This document shows positions 7,988 to 16,597 of a DNA stretch of 64,000 bases, piece by piece. The position numbers and the translations under genes were made by a program. Origin of the DNA: Cryobacterium flavum (GTDB lineage: Bacteria > Actinomycetota > Actinomycetes > Actinomycetales > Microbacteriaceae); contig NZ_FNIB01000006.1 of the NCBI RefSeq assembly GCF_900103805.1, positions 62,001 through 126,000 on the forward strand. Direction: 5' to 3'. The notes under the pieces are model-generated. The model worked only from the letters and a program-made list of their open reading frames with translations, was not told the DNA's origin and did no database searches. Every line of letters begins with the position of its first letter. The first letter of the stretch is position 1.

Positions 7988-9478
7988 ATGACTATCAAGC
8001 CCACAACAGACCAGACGGGAACGCCCGTCGCCAGCGACGCGCACTCCCTCACCGTCGGTGCCGACGGCGTTACCGCCCTGCACGACCGTTACCTGGTCGA
8101 GAAGCTCGCCCAGTTCAACCGCGAGCGCATTCCGGAGCGCATCGTGCACGCCAAGGGCGGCGGAGCGCACGGCGAGTTCGTCGTCACCGGCGACGTCTCC
8201 CAGTACACCCGCGCGGCCGTGTTCCAGCCGGGCACGAAGACCGAAACCCTGCAGCGCTTCTCCAGCGTCGCTGGCGAACAGGGTAGTCCAGACACCTGGC
8301 GCGATGTTCGCGGTTTTTCGGTGAAGTTCTACACGAGCGAGGGTAACTACGACATCGTCGGAAACAACACCCCGGTGTTCTTCATCCGCGACGGCATCAA
8401 GTTTCCCGACTTCATCCACTCGCAGAAGCGTCTGCCGGGCACGGGCCTCCGCGACGCGACCATGCAGTGGGACTTCTGGACGCTCTCCCCGGAGTCGGCA
8501 CACCAGGTCACCTACCTCATGGGCGACCGCGGCCTGCCGCGCTCCTGGCGTGAGATGCCCGGCTTCGGTTCGCACACCTACCAGTGGATCAACGCGGCCG
8601 GCGAGCGCTTCTGGGTGAAGTACCACTTCGAATCCAACCAGGGCAACGTGGAGATGGAAGGCTCTGAGGCCGAGCTCATCGCGGGAGCGGATGCCGACTA
8701 CTACCGTCGCGACCTCTCCGACGCCATCGCCGCCGGCAACTTCCCGTCCTGGAATGTCTCCGTGCAGGTCATGCCGTACGAGCAGGGCAACACCTACCGG
8801 TTCAACCCGTTCGACGTGACCAAGGTCTGGCCGCACGCCGACTTCCCGCTGATCCCGGTGGGCACCCACACCCTCAACCGCAACCCGGCGAACTTCTTCG
8901 CCGAGATCGAGCAGGCGGCGTTCTCGCCGGCCAACCTCGTTCCCGGAATCGCGGCGAGCCCCGACAAGATGCTCATGGCGCGCATCTTCTCCTACCCCGA
9001 CGCTCAGCGCTACCGCGTGGGCACCAACTACGCGCAGCTGCCCATCAACGCTCCCACGAGCCCGGTGAACAACTACTCGCAGGACGGCGCGCAGCGTCAC
9101 CACTTCAACTCAGCCGACCAGCCGAACTACGCGCCCAACTCCCTCGGCGGCCCCGTCGCCGACCCGGCTGCTGCCGGCGAGGGCGCCTGGGAGGGGGACG
9201 GTACGCTGCTGCGCGCCGCCGCGACCCTGCGCAGTGAAGACAGCGACTTCGGCCAGGCCGGAACGCTGTACCGCGAGATCTACGACGACGCCGCCAAGGC
9301 CCGGTTCCTCGACACCATCACCGGTGCCATCAGCGGTGTGACCCGTCCAGAGGTCACCGAGCGCGCTATCTGGTACTGGACTAGCGTCGACACCGACCTC
9401 GGTGCCAAGCTGCGCGCGAACCTCGCCGTGTTCGCCGAAGCCGCTGCCGTTGACGCGGAGTACGTCGCCGCGAAGTAG
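7988..9478 (+). CDS. katA: Monofunctional heme catalase (clade 3 type)
   Basis: The 496-residue protein decomposes hydrogen peroxide to water and oxygen. The distal histidine is His54 in [16 protein letters not shown], the distal Asn is in [10 protein letters not shown] near 126, and the proximal heme ligand is the tyrosine in [12 protein letters not shown] near residue 336. The length fits the small-subunit catalases. The start at 7988 has a clear ribosome binding site (AAGGAG). It lies 46 nt behind the Fur-family repressor gene and is probably co-transcribed with it from the operator-controlled promoter at about 7425-7452. A near-ideal terminator follows the stop. Confidence 0.96.
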   Translation: MTIKPTTDQTGTPVASDAHSLTVGADGVTALHDRYLVEKLAQFNRERIPERIVHAKGGGAHGEFVVTGDVSQYTRAAVFQPGTKTETLQRFSSVAGEQGSPDTWRDVRGFSVKFYTSEGNYDIVGNNTPVFFIRDGIKFPDFIHSQKRLPGTGLRDATMQWDFWTLSPESAHQVTYLMGDRGLPRSWREMPGFGSHTYQWINAAGERFWVKYHFESNQGNVEMEGSEAELIAGADADYYRRDLSDAIAAGNFPSWNVSVQVMPYEQGNTYRFNPFDVTKVWPHADFPLIPVGTHTLNRNPANFFAEIEQAAFSPANLVPGIAASPDKMLMARIFSYPDAQRYRVGTNYAQLPINAPTSPVNNYSQDGAQRHHFNSADQPNYAPNSLGGPVADPAAAGEGAWEGDGTLLRAAATLRSEDSDFGQAGTLYREIYDDAAKARFLDTITGAISGVTRPEVTERAIWYWTSVDTDLGAKLRANLAVFAEAAAVDAEYVAAK

Positions 9479-9496
9479 CACGTCTCGGTTGATCAC

Positions 9497-9528
9497 AACC
9501 GCCCGGCCTGTTCGCAGGCCGGGCGGTT
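9497..9528. terminator. Bidirectional terminator between katA and the HExxH protein gene
   Basis: A perfect 14-bp stem (9497-9510 / 9515-9528) with a TTCG tetraloop. It lies between the katA stop and the convergent gene stop and can serve both. Confidence 0.9.
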
Positions 9529-9545
9529 TCGTGCATCCGCTCGCG

Positions 9546-9905
9546 CTAGCGGATATAGCCGCCGTTTTTCAGGCCGGCTTCGATCTCGAAGCGGTTCGTG
9601 AGCGGATTGCGCCCGGCGACCGCGTAGAGCAGAGGAAAGACCATGCCGAAGCGCTGCCACTGGCGTTTGTGCACGGCCTCGTGCTCGAGCACGGCCGCGG
9701 TGACGTTCTGGTTGGTGAGGTAGCAGCCGCCCACACAGGAGCCGCCGCGTCCGAAGGTCCACGGCGGCATGCCGCGAAACACGAACAGTCCGGCCCGTTT
9801 TTCGACCCGCCCGGTGCTCCAGATCGAGCCCCAGACCAGCCCGAATGCGGTTGCGTACAGGAAGCCGGCGCGGCTGAACGGTGAATCGAAGAGGAGGCGG
9901 CGCAT
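9546..9905 (-). CDS. Small membrane protein with HExxH motif
   Basis: A 119-residue protein of unknown function. An N-terminal hydrophobic stretch (about 13-30) is a likely membrane anchor. It is followed by a Gly/Cys patch (GRGGSCVGGCYLTNQN, 52-67) and the sequence LEHEAVHKRQWQRFG, in which HEAVH (75-79) fits the zinc-metallopeptidase HExxH consensus. A second hydrophobic segment follows near 88-96. The motif, with acidic residues further on (NRFEIEAG), could form a gluzincin- or metzincin-like site, but the protein is far below the normal size of such peptidases. It lies 9 nt downstream of the flavin disulfide reductase gene on the same strand, so probably in one operon. Confidence 0.7.
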   Translation of the reverse strand: MRRLLFDSPFSRAGFLYATAFGLVWGSIWSTGRVEKRAGLFVFRGMPPWTFGRGGSCVGGCYLTNQNVTAAVLEHEAVHKRQWQRFGMVFPLLYAVAGRNPLTNRFEIEAGLKNGGYIR

Positions 9906-9914
9906 CCGCTCAGC

Positions 9915-11381
9915 CTAATTCTTCCGCCCGTCGTTCTCGGTGAACCCGGGACGACCGTAGGCCTCGAGCAGGCGCAGCCACACCTCGCTAAGAGTGGGGT
10001 AGCTCGGGACCGCGTGCCACAGCCGGTTGATCGGAACCTCGCCAACGATGGCGACCGTGGCCGAGTGCAGCAGTTCGGCGACGTCCTGCCCGACGAAGGT
10101 GACGCCGAGCAGCACCTCCCGGTCGAGGTCGACGATGGCCCGGGCCTTGCCGACGTAGCCGACTGCGAGCACCGCGGAGCCACCCAGGTTGGCCAGGTCG
10201 TAGTCCAGGATGCGGATGCGATATCCCGCCTTCACAGCGGATGCCGCGGTCAGTCCCACCGACGCCACCTCCGGGTCGGTGAAGGTCACCTGAGGAACGG
10301 CGGCGTGGTCGGCCGTCGCCACGTGAGCGCCCCACGGTGCGTTATCGACCGGGGTGCCGGCCGCGCGAGTCACGATGGCATCGCCGGCCGCGCGGGCCTG
10401 GTACTTGCCCTGGTGGGTGAGGAGCGCCCGGTGGTTGACATCGCCGGTGGCGTAGAGCCAGTCGCCAGCGAGCGTTGGGGAGTCGCCCTGCACGAGCAGC
10501 GTGTCGTCGACGGCGAGCCAGTCGCCGCCGTTGAGGCCGACGGTGTTGAGGCCGAGGTCCTGGGTGCGCGGCGTGCGGCCGATGGCCACGAGTACTTTCT
10601 CGGCTGTCACCGTGCTGCCGTCGTCGAGGGTGAGCGTGACAGCGCCGCCTTCGCGGTGCGCCTCGGTGGTGGAGGGCCCGACGAGCACGGTGACGCCGTT
10701 CTCGATCAAGGCGGCGGTGACGAGTTCGCCGGCGAACGGCTCCTGGCCGCCGAGCAGGGGGCTGCGGGCGATGACGGTCACCGCCGACCCGAGCGAGGCG
10801 TATGCGGCGGCCATCTCGGCGGCGACGACACCGCCGCCGATCACGGCCAGGCGGGGTGGAATCTGCTGGGCGCTCGTCGCGTCCCGGCTGGTCCAGGGGT
10901 CAATGTCTGTCAGCCCGGGGATATCGGGCAGCAGCGCCGCCGACCCGGTGCTGATGACGACGGCGTGGGTGGCGGTGAGAACGGTCACCGCGCCATCCGC
11001 TTGCGTCACGGTGACTTCTTTGATGCCGGTAAGGCGGGCGTGGCCGCGTACCAGGGCAATGCCGGCGGAGTCGAGCCACTTGGCCTGGCCGTCGTCTTTC
11101 CAATTGCTCGCAATGGAATCGCGTTGTTTCAGGGCGGCGCGCACGTCGACGGTACCGGTGACGGCCTCGGCGGCGCCGGGTACCCGGCGGGCTGCCGCGA
11201 GGGCGGCGCCGCTGCGCAGCAACACTTTCGACGGCATGCAAGCCCAGTAGGAGCATTCGCCCCCGACCAGGTCGCTCTCGACGACGACCGTGGTGAGGCC
11301 GCCCTGCGCGGTGCGATCGGCGACGTTCTCGCCGACAGCGCCGCCGCCGATCACGATGACGTCGTAGCTCTGACTCGACAT
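9915..11381 (-). CDS. Class I pyridine nucleotide-disulfide oxidoreductase
   Basis: The 488-residue flavoprotein has FAD-binding IGGGAVGENV near 11-20, the redox-active pair Cys43 and Cys48 in GGECSYWACMPSK, an NAD(P)-binding Rossmann motif (AVIGGGVVAAEMAAAYASLG) in the middle, the second FAD motif YATGDVNHRALLTHQGKYQA, and the C-terminal base in HAVPSYPTLSE. It is in the lipoamide dehydrogenase / mercuric reductase superfamily. The ACMPSK variant is typical of a broad actinobacterial group annotated as mercuric-reductase-like or Lpd-like, whose substrate is not established; no pyruvate dehydrogenase or mer genes are nearby. An AAGGAG ribosome binding site precedes the ATG. Confidence 0.88.
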   Translation of the reverse strand: MSSQSYDVIVIGGGAVGENVADRTAQGGLTTVVVESDLVGGECSYWACMPSKVLLRSGAALAAARRVPGAAEAVTGTVDVRAALKQRDSIASNWKDDGQAKWLDSAGIALVRGHARLTGIKEVTVTQADGAVTVLTATHAVVISTGSAALLPDIPGLTDIDPWTSRDATSAQQIPPRLAVIGGGVVAAEMAAAYASLGSAVTVIARSPLLGGQEPFAGELVTAALIENGVTVLVGPSTTEAHREGGAVTLTLDDGSTVTAEKVLVAIGRTPRTQDLGLNTVGLNGGDWLAVDDTLLVQGDSPTLAGDWLYATGDVNHRALLTHQGKYQARAAGDAIVTRAAGTPVDNAPWGAHVATADHAAVPQVTFTDPEVASVGLTAASAVKAGYRIRILDYDLANLGGSAVLAVGYVGKARAIVDLDREVLLGVTFVGQDVAELLHSATVAIVGEVPINRLWHAVPSYPTLSEVWLRLLEAYGRPGFTENDGRKN

Positions 11382-11485
11382 TGAATCTCCTTGACGGGGG
11401 GTGGCGGTGTGCGGGTTTGGAGTAGCCTACCCGAGGTTCTGGCGAATGAGTTGGTCGCCTCGGCGGCTCCGGGCCCACCTTCTGG

Positions 11486-11517
11486 CCTTGGGCCCAGTTT
11501 ATAAACTGGGCCCAAGG
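11486..11517. repeat. 32-bp perfect palindrome with core GGGCCCAGTTTATAAACTGGGCCC (copy 1)
   Basis: The 32 bases read identically on both strands, centred on TTTATAAA. A second copy of the core, differing only in its two central bases, lies at 42077-42110. An unrelated 10-bp-stem hairpin (11516-11537) abuts it. It lies between two minus-strand genes, so here it could act as a terminator, but copy 2 sits between divergent genes. Confidence 0.85.
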
Positions 11518-11537
11518 ACGGGGCCTGGGCCCCGTCC
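11516..11537 (-). terminator. Hairpin downstream of the enoyl-CoA hydratase-like gene
   Basis: A perfect 10-bp stem (11516-11525 / 11528-11537) with a two-base loop, 13 nt after the stop codon of the minus-strand hydratase-like gene. Its sequence has four C and six G per arm and is very stable. No T-run follows. Confidence 0.55.
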
Positions 11538-11550
11538 CAAAAGGGAGGGG

Positions 11551-12339
11551 TCAGCGGCCCACGAAGATGGCGGGGGTTCGGGTGAGAAAGGACTGCATGC
11601 CGATTAGGGAGTCCTCGGTTTGCACCAGGCGGGCGAGGGCGGGCTGCAGCGCTGCCTCAGCGGATGCCGCCCCCTCCCGCTCTGCCAACCGCGCGTTGGC
11701 GAGGGTGGCCTGGATGGCGAGGGGAGCCTGGGCGGCGATCTTGTCGGCGAGCTCGAGGGCGCGGTCGACCTGGGTGCCGTCGGGCACGATCTCCTGCACG
11801 AGTCCCATTCGGTGGGCCTCGGTGGCGTCGAACAGGTCGCCAGTGAGCAGCCAGCGCATGGCATTGCCCCAACCCGCCGTGCGCGGAAACCGAATGGTCG
11901 CCCCGCCGAACGGCAGGATTCCCCGGGCCACCTCGATCTGCCCGAACTTCGTGGATTGCGCGGCGACCACGATGTCGCTCGCGAGCATCAGCTCGATTCC
12001 GAGGGTGAGACAGGTGCCCTGCACGGCGATGACGACCGGTTTGCTCACCGAAATGCCATCCACTTGCCACGGATTGATGCCGCCCTCCGGCACCATGTCG
12101 AGTCCGTTCGGGCCGAGCCTCGGGCCGATATCGGCGAGGTCCAGCCCGGCGGTGAAGTGCTCGCCGACCGCGTAGATCAGTCCGACGCGCAGTTCGGGGT
12201 CGCGGTCCAGCTCCCCGTAGGCGAGTGACAGCTGCTGCAGCAGGGCGAAATCGGCGGCATTGCGTTTCTCGGGCCGGTTCAGCCCGATCAGCAGAATGTG
12301 GCCGCGGCGTTCGGTGAGAATGCGGGGCTGGTCGGTCAT
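11551..12339 (-). CDS. Enoyl-CoA hydratase/isomerase (crotonase) family protein
   Basis: The 262-residue crotonase-fold protein has the strand/helix oxyanion segment AVQGTCLTLGIELMLASDIV and the following FGQIEVARGILPFGGAT. The Glu of QIEV and Gly pairs occupy the positions that bind and protonate the acyl-CoA in hydratases. Conservation of a hydratase Glu pair is not complete, so it could be an isomerase or hydrolase of the same fold. ATG 12339 is preferred because GGAGG lies five bases upstream; ATG 12351 is an alternative. It has no beta-oxidation partners nearby. An inverted-repeat element of 92 bp lies between it and the arginase-like gene. Confidence 0.87.
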   Translation of the reverse strand: MTDQPRILTERRGHILLIGLNRPEKRNAADFALLQQLSLAYGELDRDPELRVGLIYAVGEHFTAGLDLADIGPRLGPNGLDMVPEGGINPWQVDGISVSKPVVIAVQGTCLTLGIELMLASDIVVAAQSTKFGQIEVARGILPFGGATIRFPRTAGWGNAMRWLLTGDLFDATEAHRMGLVQEIVPDGTQVDRALELADKIAAQAPLAIQATLANARLAEREGAASAEAALQPALARLVQTEDSLIGMQSFLTRTPAIFVGR

Positions 12340-12420
12340 GCGGGCCTCCATTGGCTGGTGTGAATTCTGACTCGTGTGAAATCCTGCGGTCCTGACCGGA
12401 CTGTATGGTCCTGCGCCCGG

Positions 12421-12512
12421 GCATAACTCCTGCAATTTGTGTGGGGTCCCACGGAGTTGCCCGGAAAGACACGGATACGCCGTCAGCCGGCCAGAAATTG
12501 CAGGAGTTATGC
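12421..12512. repeat. 92-bp element bounded by perfect 18-bp inverted repeats
   Basis: GCATAACTCCTGCAATTT (12421-12438) and its exact complement (12495-12512) enclose 56 bases. It lies between the arginase-family stop (38 nt away) and the hydratase-like gene. It may be a long hairpin terminator, but the arms are AT-rich relative to the genome and resemble the ends of a small mobile or regulatory element; a similar structure is at 57204-57288. Confidence 0.7.
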
Positions 12513-12549
12513 GGCAACGGTGCCCGCTGACTTTGTGGGGAAGCCGGGC

Positions 12550-13383
12550 TCAGCGCGTGAGCGCCCCGATGATGCGCAGGATGCTCGGGAGGTCGTCGTT
12601 CGCCGCCTCGGGCGAGGCGGGCGCGAACCCGGTGATGGTCGCGCCGGCGAGGGTGAACTCGGCGCGCAGCGCGGTGATCGCGCCGCCGAGATCGGCCACG
12701 CTCAGTCCGAATGGAATCAGGTCGCTCAGGCCGTCGAGCGCCGACGGGTCGAGTACGTCGAGGTCGATGTGCACGAAGACATGCGTGGCGCCGGTCGCCG
12801 CGATGGCCGCGACGAGCGCGGCCGGGTCGGCCAGCTCCGAGCACGACACGCTCACCAGGCTGCGCTCGTGCAGCAGCACGTCTTCGGCGTCGTCGACGTC
12901 GCGAATGCCGGCCAGCACCACGTTCTCAAGCGGCACGGTGCTCGAAGCCTGCAGGTCGAGTTCGGTCGGCCCCTCGCCGCTGATCGCGCGCAGCACCATG
13001 CCGCAGAACCCGCCCGACGGCGAGGATTCCGGCGTGTGCAGGTCGGGGTGGGCGTCGAACCAGACCACGGCCAGATCATTCGGATGCGTGCGCGCCGCGT
13101 GCTCCACCGCGGCCAGCGTGATGCCGCAGTCGCCGCCGATCGACAAAGCCCAGTCGGTGGTGTCCTTTAAAATCTTGGTGTGGCGCTCGCGCACCTGCGC
13201 GATCGCGGAGAACCGGTGCACGCCGGTATCGAGCGCATCACCGGCCTCGACCGGCACGTCGACCAGGCGCGTGGCCGAGAACGGCAGGTCGCCCTGAATG
13301 GCCGCCGCCCCGTCGACCAGGCGCATCGCGCGCGGAGAAATCGAACCCTGCCACTGCGGCACTACAACGAAGGTGGGAGCCAT
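12550..13383 (-). CDS. Arginase/agmatinase-family (ureohydrolase) protein
   Basis: The 277-residue ureohydrolase-fold protein has the metal motifs in order: SIGGDCG at 82-88, WFDAHPD at 108-114 (Asp110, His112, Asp114) and HIDLDVLDP near 212-220, with a Glu-rich stretch (FAPASPEAANDD) near the C-terminus. The family hydrolyses guanidino compounds to urea using two manganese ions. The usual first motif is GGDHS; here the metal-ligand His is Cys, seen in some arginase-like proteins, so activity on arginine is uncertain. It is a lone gene. The start is the ATG after GAGGT. Confidence 0.82.
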   Translation of the reverse strand: MAPTFVVVPQWQGSISPRAMRLVDGAAAIQGDLPFSATRLVDVPVEAGDALDTGVHRFSAIAQVRERHTKILKDTTDWALSIGGDCGITLAAVEHAARTHPNDLAVVWFDAHPDLHTPESSPSGGFCGMVLRAISGEGPTELDLQASSTVPLENVVLAGIRDVDDAEDVLLHERSLVSVSCSELADPAALVAAIAATGATHVFVHIDLDVLDPSALDGLSDLIPFGLSVADLGGAITALRAEFTLAGATITGFAPASPEAANDDLPSILRIIGALTR

Positions 13384-13463
13384 ACCTCAGTATGGCGCAG
13401 CCGCCGGGGCCGCAAGCATCCGCTTCGCCAGCAGCGAATTTCTCCTCCGTCAAACGACGCCTC

Positions 13464-13517
13464 AGTGGACAACTTTGGTGGGTGTGACGGGCTCGCAGCC
13501 ACTCAAAGTTGTCCACT
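13464..13517 (-). terminator. Hairpin with 14-bp arms after pspA
   Basis: AGTGGACAACTTTG (13464-13477) and its exact complement (13504-13517) begin only seven bases beyond the pspA stop. A second short stem (GTGG/CCAC) continues inside the loop. The position fits a terminator for pspA. Confidence 0.65.
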
Positions 13518-13523
13518 CAGCGA

Positions 13524-14255
13524 CTAGCCCTCGATGGCTGCGGTGTTGCCGGCCTTGAGAGCCGCTAGTCGGGCATCCACTTCGGTCAGCTCGCCGAGGT
13601 CGTCGAGGCTTTCGAACTGGGCATCGAGGCTCGACGCTGCGAGCTCCTGGGCACCGCGCACACGGGCTTCTTCGCGGCGGATCTTGTCTTCGAACCGGTT
13701 GACCTCGCTGGTGGGGTCCATCATATCGATGCTCTTGACGGCGTCCATCACCTGAGCCTGCGCCTGGGCGGTCTTCGACCGGGCGATCAGCTCGGCGCGC
13801 TTGTTGGTGAGCTGCACCAGCTTCTCTTTCATGGCGTTCAGGCCGGTCTTGAGCTGGTTGACGATGGCCGTCTGCGACTGGATCTGCGGTTCGGCGGCCC
13901 GCGCCTCCTTCTCGTCGCGAAGCTGGCGGCCGAGCGCGACCTTGGCAAGGTTGTCGAACTTGTCGGCGTCGGCGGCGTTGCCGACGAGGCGCAGGTCGTC
14001 GGCCTTGCGGCTGGCCGCGAGGGCCTTGTCGCCCCACTCCACGGCAGCTTCCTGATCTTCGCGGTGGTCGTCTTCGAGCAGTCGCAGGTTGCCAATGGTC
14101 TCGGCGATGGCGCTTTCGGCGTCGGAGATGCTGCTGGAGAAGTCGCGCACCATCTGGTCGAGCATTTTCGCGGGGTCTTCCGCCGAGTCGAGGATCGAGT
14201 TGATGTTCGCCTTCGCGAGCTGGGCAATACGGCCGAAGATGGACTGCTTGGTCAT
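13524..14255 (-). CDS. pspA: PspA/IM30-family membrane-stress protein
   Basis: The 243-residue protein is nearly all helical coiled coil, with the PspA/Vipp1 hallmark N-terminus IFGRIAQLAKANINSILD followed by DPAKMLDQMVRDF (about 26-40). The family binds the inner face of stressed membranes as ESCRT-III-like oligomers. The C-terminal 20 residues (ELTEVDARLAALKAGNTAAI) match the actinobacterial form. There is no pspBC or pspF, as expected in Actinobacteria, where control is different. The start has an AGGACCTCC-type ribosome binding site. It is divergently transcribed from the glutamine amidotransferase gene across about 210 bp. Confidence 0.92.
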   Translation of the reverse strand: MTKQSIFGRIAQLAKANINSILDSAEDPAKMLDQMVRDFSSSISDAESAIAETIGNLRLLEDDHREDQEAAVEWGDKALAASRKADDLRLVGNAADADKFDNLAKVALGRQLRDEKEARAAEPQIQSQTAIVNQLKTGLNAMKEKLVQLTNKRAELIARSKTAQAQAQVMDAVKSIDMMDPTSEVNRFEDKIRREEARVRGAQELAASSLDAQFESLDDLGELTEVDARLAALKAGNTAAIEG

Positions 14256-14465
14256 TCGGAGGTCCTTTCAAAGGAGTGACCCTGGGCGAGGTCTCGCCAG
14301 GAACGTGCGTGCCTGTTGCAAAGTTTAGGGTGACCGGCAGACACGAGTCTGGGAACCGTCGAAAATCCGAACCGGGAGCGATGTTGCCCCGTGTTACAGG
14401 GGCGCTCGCGTGCCACGCGCGCCCCGCTCACAATGGAAACAACACGACACGACGGGAGCCGCGCC

Positions 14466-15233
14466 ATGAACCAAGAATTCACGAACCGGATGCTCGCCGT
14501 CGTCGAGGTCACCACCGCGCGTCCCGACCGCCCCGCGTATCACGCCAAGGTGCAGGTGCTCAATGCCCGCGTCGTCACCGAGGCCGACAAAGCCGGCTGG
14601 ACCGTCACGCGGGTCGCTGCGGCCGACGTCACGCCCGCCGCCCTGCTTCGCCTCACAGCGGATGCCGACGCCCTCGTCATCGTCGGCGGCGAAGACGTCA
14701 CCCCCCACCTCTACGGCGGCTCCACCGGCTATGAGGGCGAGACAGCGCACTTTGCCGCCGCCGACGAGGGGCAGATCGCTCTCGTGCAGCGCGCCCTCGC
14801 GCTCGGCACCCCGCTGCTCGGCATCTGCCGTGGCCTGCAGATCATCAACGTCGCCCTCGGCGGCAACCTGGTGCAGCACATCGACGACGGCATCCACAAA
14901 AACATCGGCGTGCCGATCGACCAGATCCTCTCCACCCACGACGTCACGCTCAGCAATGACAGCACCCTCGCCGCGAGCCTCGGCCGCGTCGACATCTCGG
15001 TGCAGAGTGCCCACCACCAGATCGTCGACCGCCTCGGTTCCGGCCTCGTTGCTGCCGCGCACGCTCCCGACGGCCTGATCGAAGCCCTCGAACACGAAAC
15101 CGCGCCGATCATCGGTGTGCAGTGGCACCCCGAGGCGCCCGATGCCCCGGTCGACCAGCTGGCGCTGCTCCTGGCCGGCCTCGCCGCCCAGCACGACGCC
15201 CGGGCGCGGGTCACGAACGCGCTCGCCGCCTAA
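14466..15233 (+). CDS. Class I glutamine amidotransferase, gamma-glutamyl-gamma-aminobutyrate hydrolase-like (peptidase C26)
   Basis: The 255-residue protein has the catalytic triad of class I GATases: Cys121 in LLGICRGLQIIN, His221 and Glu223 in GVQWHPEAP. The domain order and the preceding GGEDVTPHLYGG stretch (74-85) are typical of the PuuD/YvdE group that cleaves gamma-glutamyl amides in polyamine breakdown. No other puu genes are present, so the substrate is inferred only from the fold. ATG 14466 is chosen because GGGAG lies eight bases upstream; an in-frame start at 14391 would add unsupported residues. Confidence 0.85.
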   Translation: MNQEFTNRMLAVVEVTTARPDRPAYHAKVQVLNARVVTEADKAGWTVTRVAAADVTPAALLRLTADADALVIVGGEDVTPHLYGGSTGYEGETAHFAAADEGQIALVQRALALGTPLLGICRGLQIINVALGGNLVQHIDDGIHKNIGVPIDQILSTHDVTLSNDSTLAASLGRVDISVQSAHHQIVDRLGSGLVAAAHAPDGLIEALEHETAPIIGVQWHPEAPDAPVDQLALLLAGLAAQHDARARVTNALAA

Positions 15234-15272
15234 GTTCGCACCGGCGAAGCAAGCCGCAGCACCTCGCACGCC

Positions 15273-16520
15273 TTAGGCAGCAGCCGAGAACGTAGCATCG
15301 AGCGCCGCCACGAGATCCGCCACCAGATCAGCGGTGTCCTCGAGGCCCACCGAGAAGCGCAGGTGCCCGAACTCGCGAAACGCGGCCGGGTAGGCCGCGA
15401 CGCGCGGCCCGGAATTGTCGACGTGCACGATGAGGGACTCGTCGTGGCCGAGTGACACGGCCGAGGTGATCACGCGCAGGTTCGCGACGAACCGGTTCTG
15501 CGTGGCCTTGTCGCCGGCGACCGCGAAAGCGAGCACCCCGCCGAACCCGTGCGACAGCTGTCGCAGCGCGACGGCGTGCTGCGGATGCGACGCCAAACCC
15601 GGGTAGGCCACGAACGCCACCCGCGGGTCGGCCTCCAGAAGGCGGGCGATGGCCAGCGCCGACTCGCAGTGCTGCCGAATGCGCAGCGGCAGGGTGACCG
15701 AGCCGCGCATGATCAGCCAGGCGTTGAACGGGCTGATCACACCGCCGACATCGACCATCGCGTCGAGCTTGATCCGGCGGATCAGCGCTGCCCCGCCGAT
15801 CACCGCGCCGCCCATCGCATCGCCGTGCCCATTGATGTACTTGGTCAGCGAGTGCACGACCAGGTCAGCTCCGTGCTCGATCGGGCGAAACAGCGGTGGT
15901 GGCGTGAACGTGTTGTCTATGGAGAGCAGCGCGCCGGCCTCGTGCGCGATCGTCGCGACGGCCGCGACATCCGTTACCGCGGTCGTGGGGTTGCCGACCG
16001 TCTCAATGTGAATCAACCGCGTCGACGAGCGGATGGCGCCGCGCACCGCCGCCAGGTCCGTCGCGTCGACGAAGGTGGCCTCGATCCCGTACTTCTCCGG
16101 CAACAGCTCCGTGAACAGTCGATAGGAGGCCTCATAGGTCACGTTGGCGACGACGACGTGGTCGCCGCTCTTCAGCAGGGTGAAGAACACGGCGTGCAGC
16201 GCCGCGACCCCGCTGGCCAGCGTCACCGCGTCCTCGCCGCCTTCGAGCACGGCGAGCTTCTGCTGCAGGCCCTGCTGGTTAGTGCCGGTGTTGCGGGTGT
16301 AGAGACCGGGGGTCGCACCCGACCAGCTCAGCGTCGACGGGTCCTCCGGCAGGGCATACGAGTTGGCCATGACGATCGGCGTGCGCAGCGCGCCCGACCC
16401 GGCGTCGATCTCGTTGCCGGCATGCACCGACTGGGTCTGGAAGCCCAGCGTGGTCGGGTCGTGTTTGTCGGGCCGCGGTGCCGGGCTCGTGGTGGGCGTC
16501 GGTTCGGTGCGAAGGCTCAT
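15273..16520 (-). CDS. Trans-sulfuration family PLP enzyme (cystathionine gamma-synthase / O-acetylhomoserine sulfhydrylase-like)
   Basis: The 415-residue Cys/Met-metabolism PLP enzyme binds pyridoxal phosphate through Lys227 in VHSLTKYINGHGDAMGG. The ring-stacking Tyr is in NVTYEASYRLF near 129 and the cofactor phosphate residues are in ASGVAALHAVF near 103-113. The C-terminal DNSGPRVAAYPAAFREFGHLRFSVGLED is standard. Members include MetB, MetY and methionine gamma-lyase; sequence alone does not decide. The N-terminal Pro/Thr-rich 20 residues are an extension. A -10 box TAGCGT (16527-16532) lies six bases upstream of the ATG, so the mRNA is probably leaderless. The terminator of the upstream 6C-like RNA lies 78-128 bases upstream of its start. 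Confidence 0.88.
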   Translation of the reverse strand: MSLRTEPTPTTSPAPRPDKHDPTTLGFQTQSVHAGNEIDAGSGALRTPIVMANSYALPEDPSTLSWSGATPGLYTRNTGTNQQGLQQKLAVLEGGEDAVTLASGVAALHAVFFTLLKSGDHVVVANVTYEASYRLFTELLPEKYGIEATFVDATDLAAVRGAIRSSTRLIHIETVGNPTTAVTDVAAVATIAHEAGALLSIDNTFTPPPLFRPIEHGADLVVHSLTKYINGHGDAMGGAVIGGAALIRRIKLDAMVDVGGVISPFNAWLIMRGSVTLPLRIRQHCESALAIARLLEADPRVAFVAYPGLASHPQHAVALRQLSHGFGGVLAFAVAGDKATQNRFVANLRVITSAVSLGHDESLIVHVDNSGPRVAAYPAAFREFGHLRFSVGLEDTADLVADLVAALDATFSAAA

Positions 16521-16526
16521 TCCACC

Positions 16527-16532
16527 ACGCTA
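16527..16532 (-). promoter_or_regulatory. -10 hexamer for the trans-sulfuration gene
   Basis: TAGCGT on the minus strand, six bases before the ATG at 16520. Its neighbour upstream is the 6C-like RNA terminator, so the gene needs its own promoter, and this is it if the RNA terminates efficiently. Confidence 0.5.
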
Positions 16533-16597
16533 GGCCCATCGCGGAGTGCGGCGCCGAACGTTACGCGCCATCGGCATCTGGCCGGGCCGAGATCACG

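Noticed and set aside
10014..11384. A 456-codon plus-strand open frame opposite the disulfide oxidoreductase
   Set aside because: Same reason: antisense shadow of a gene with conserved catalytic motifs.
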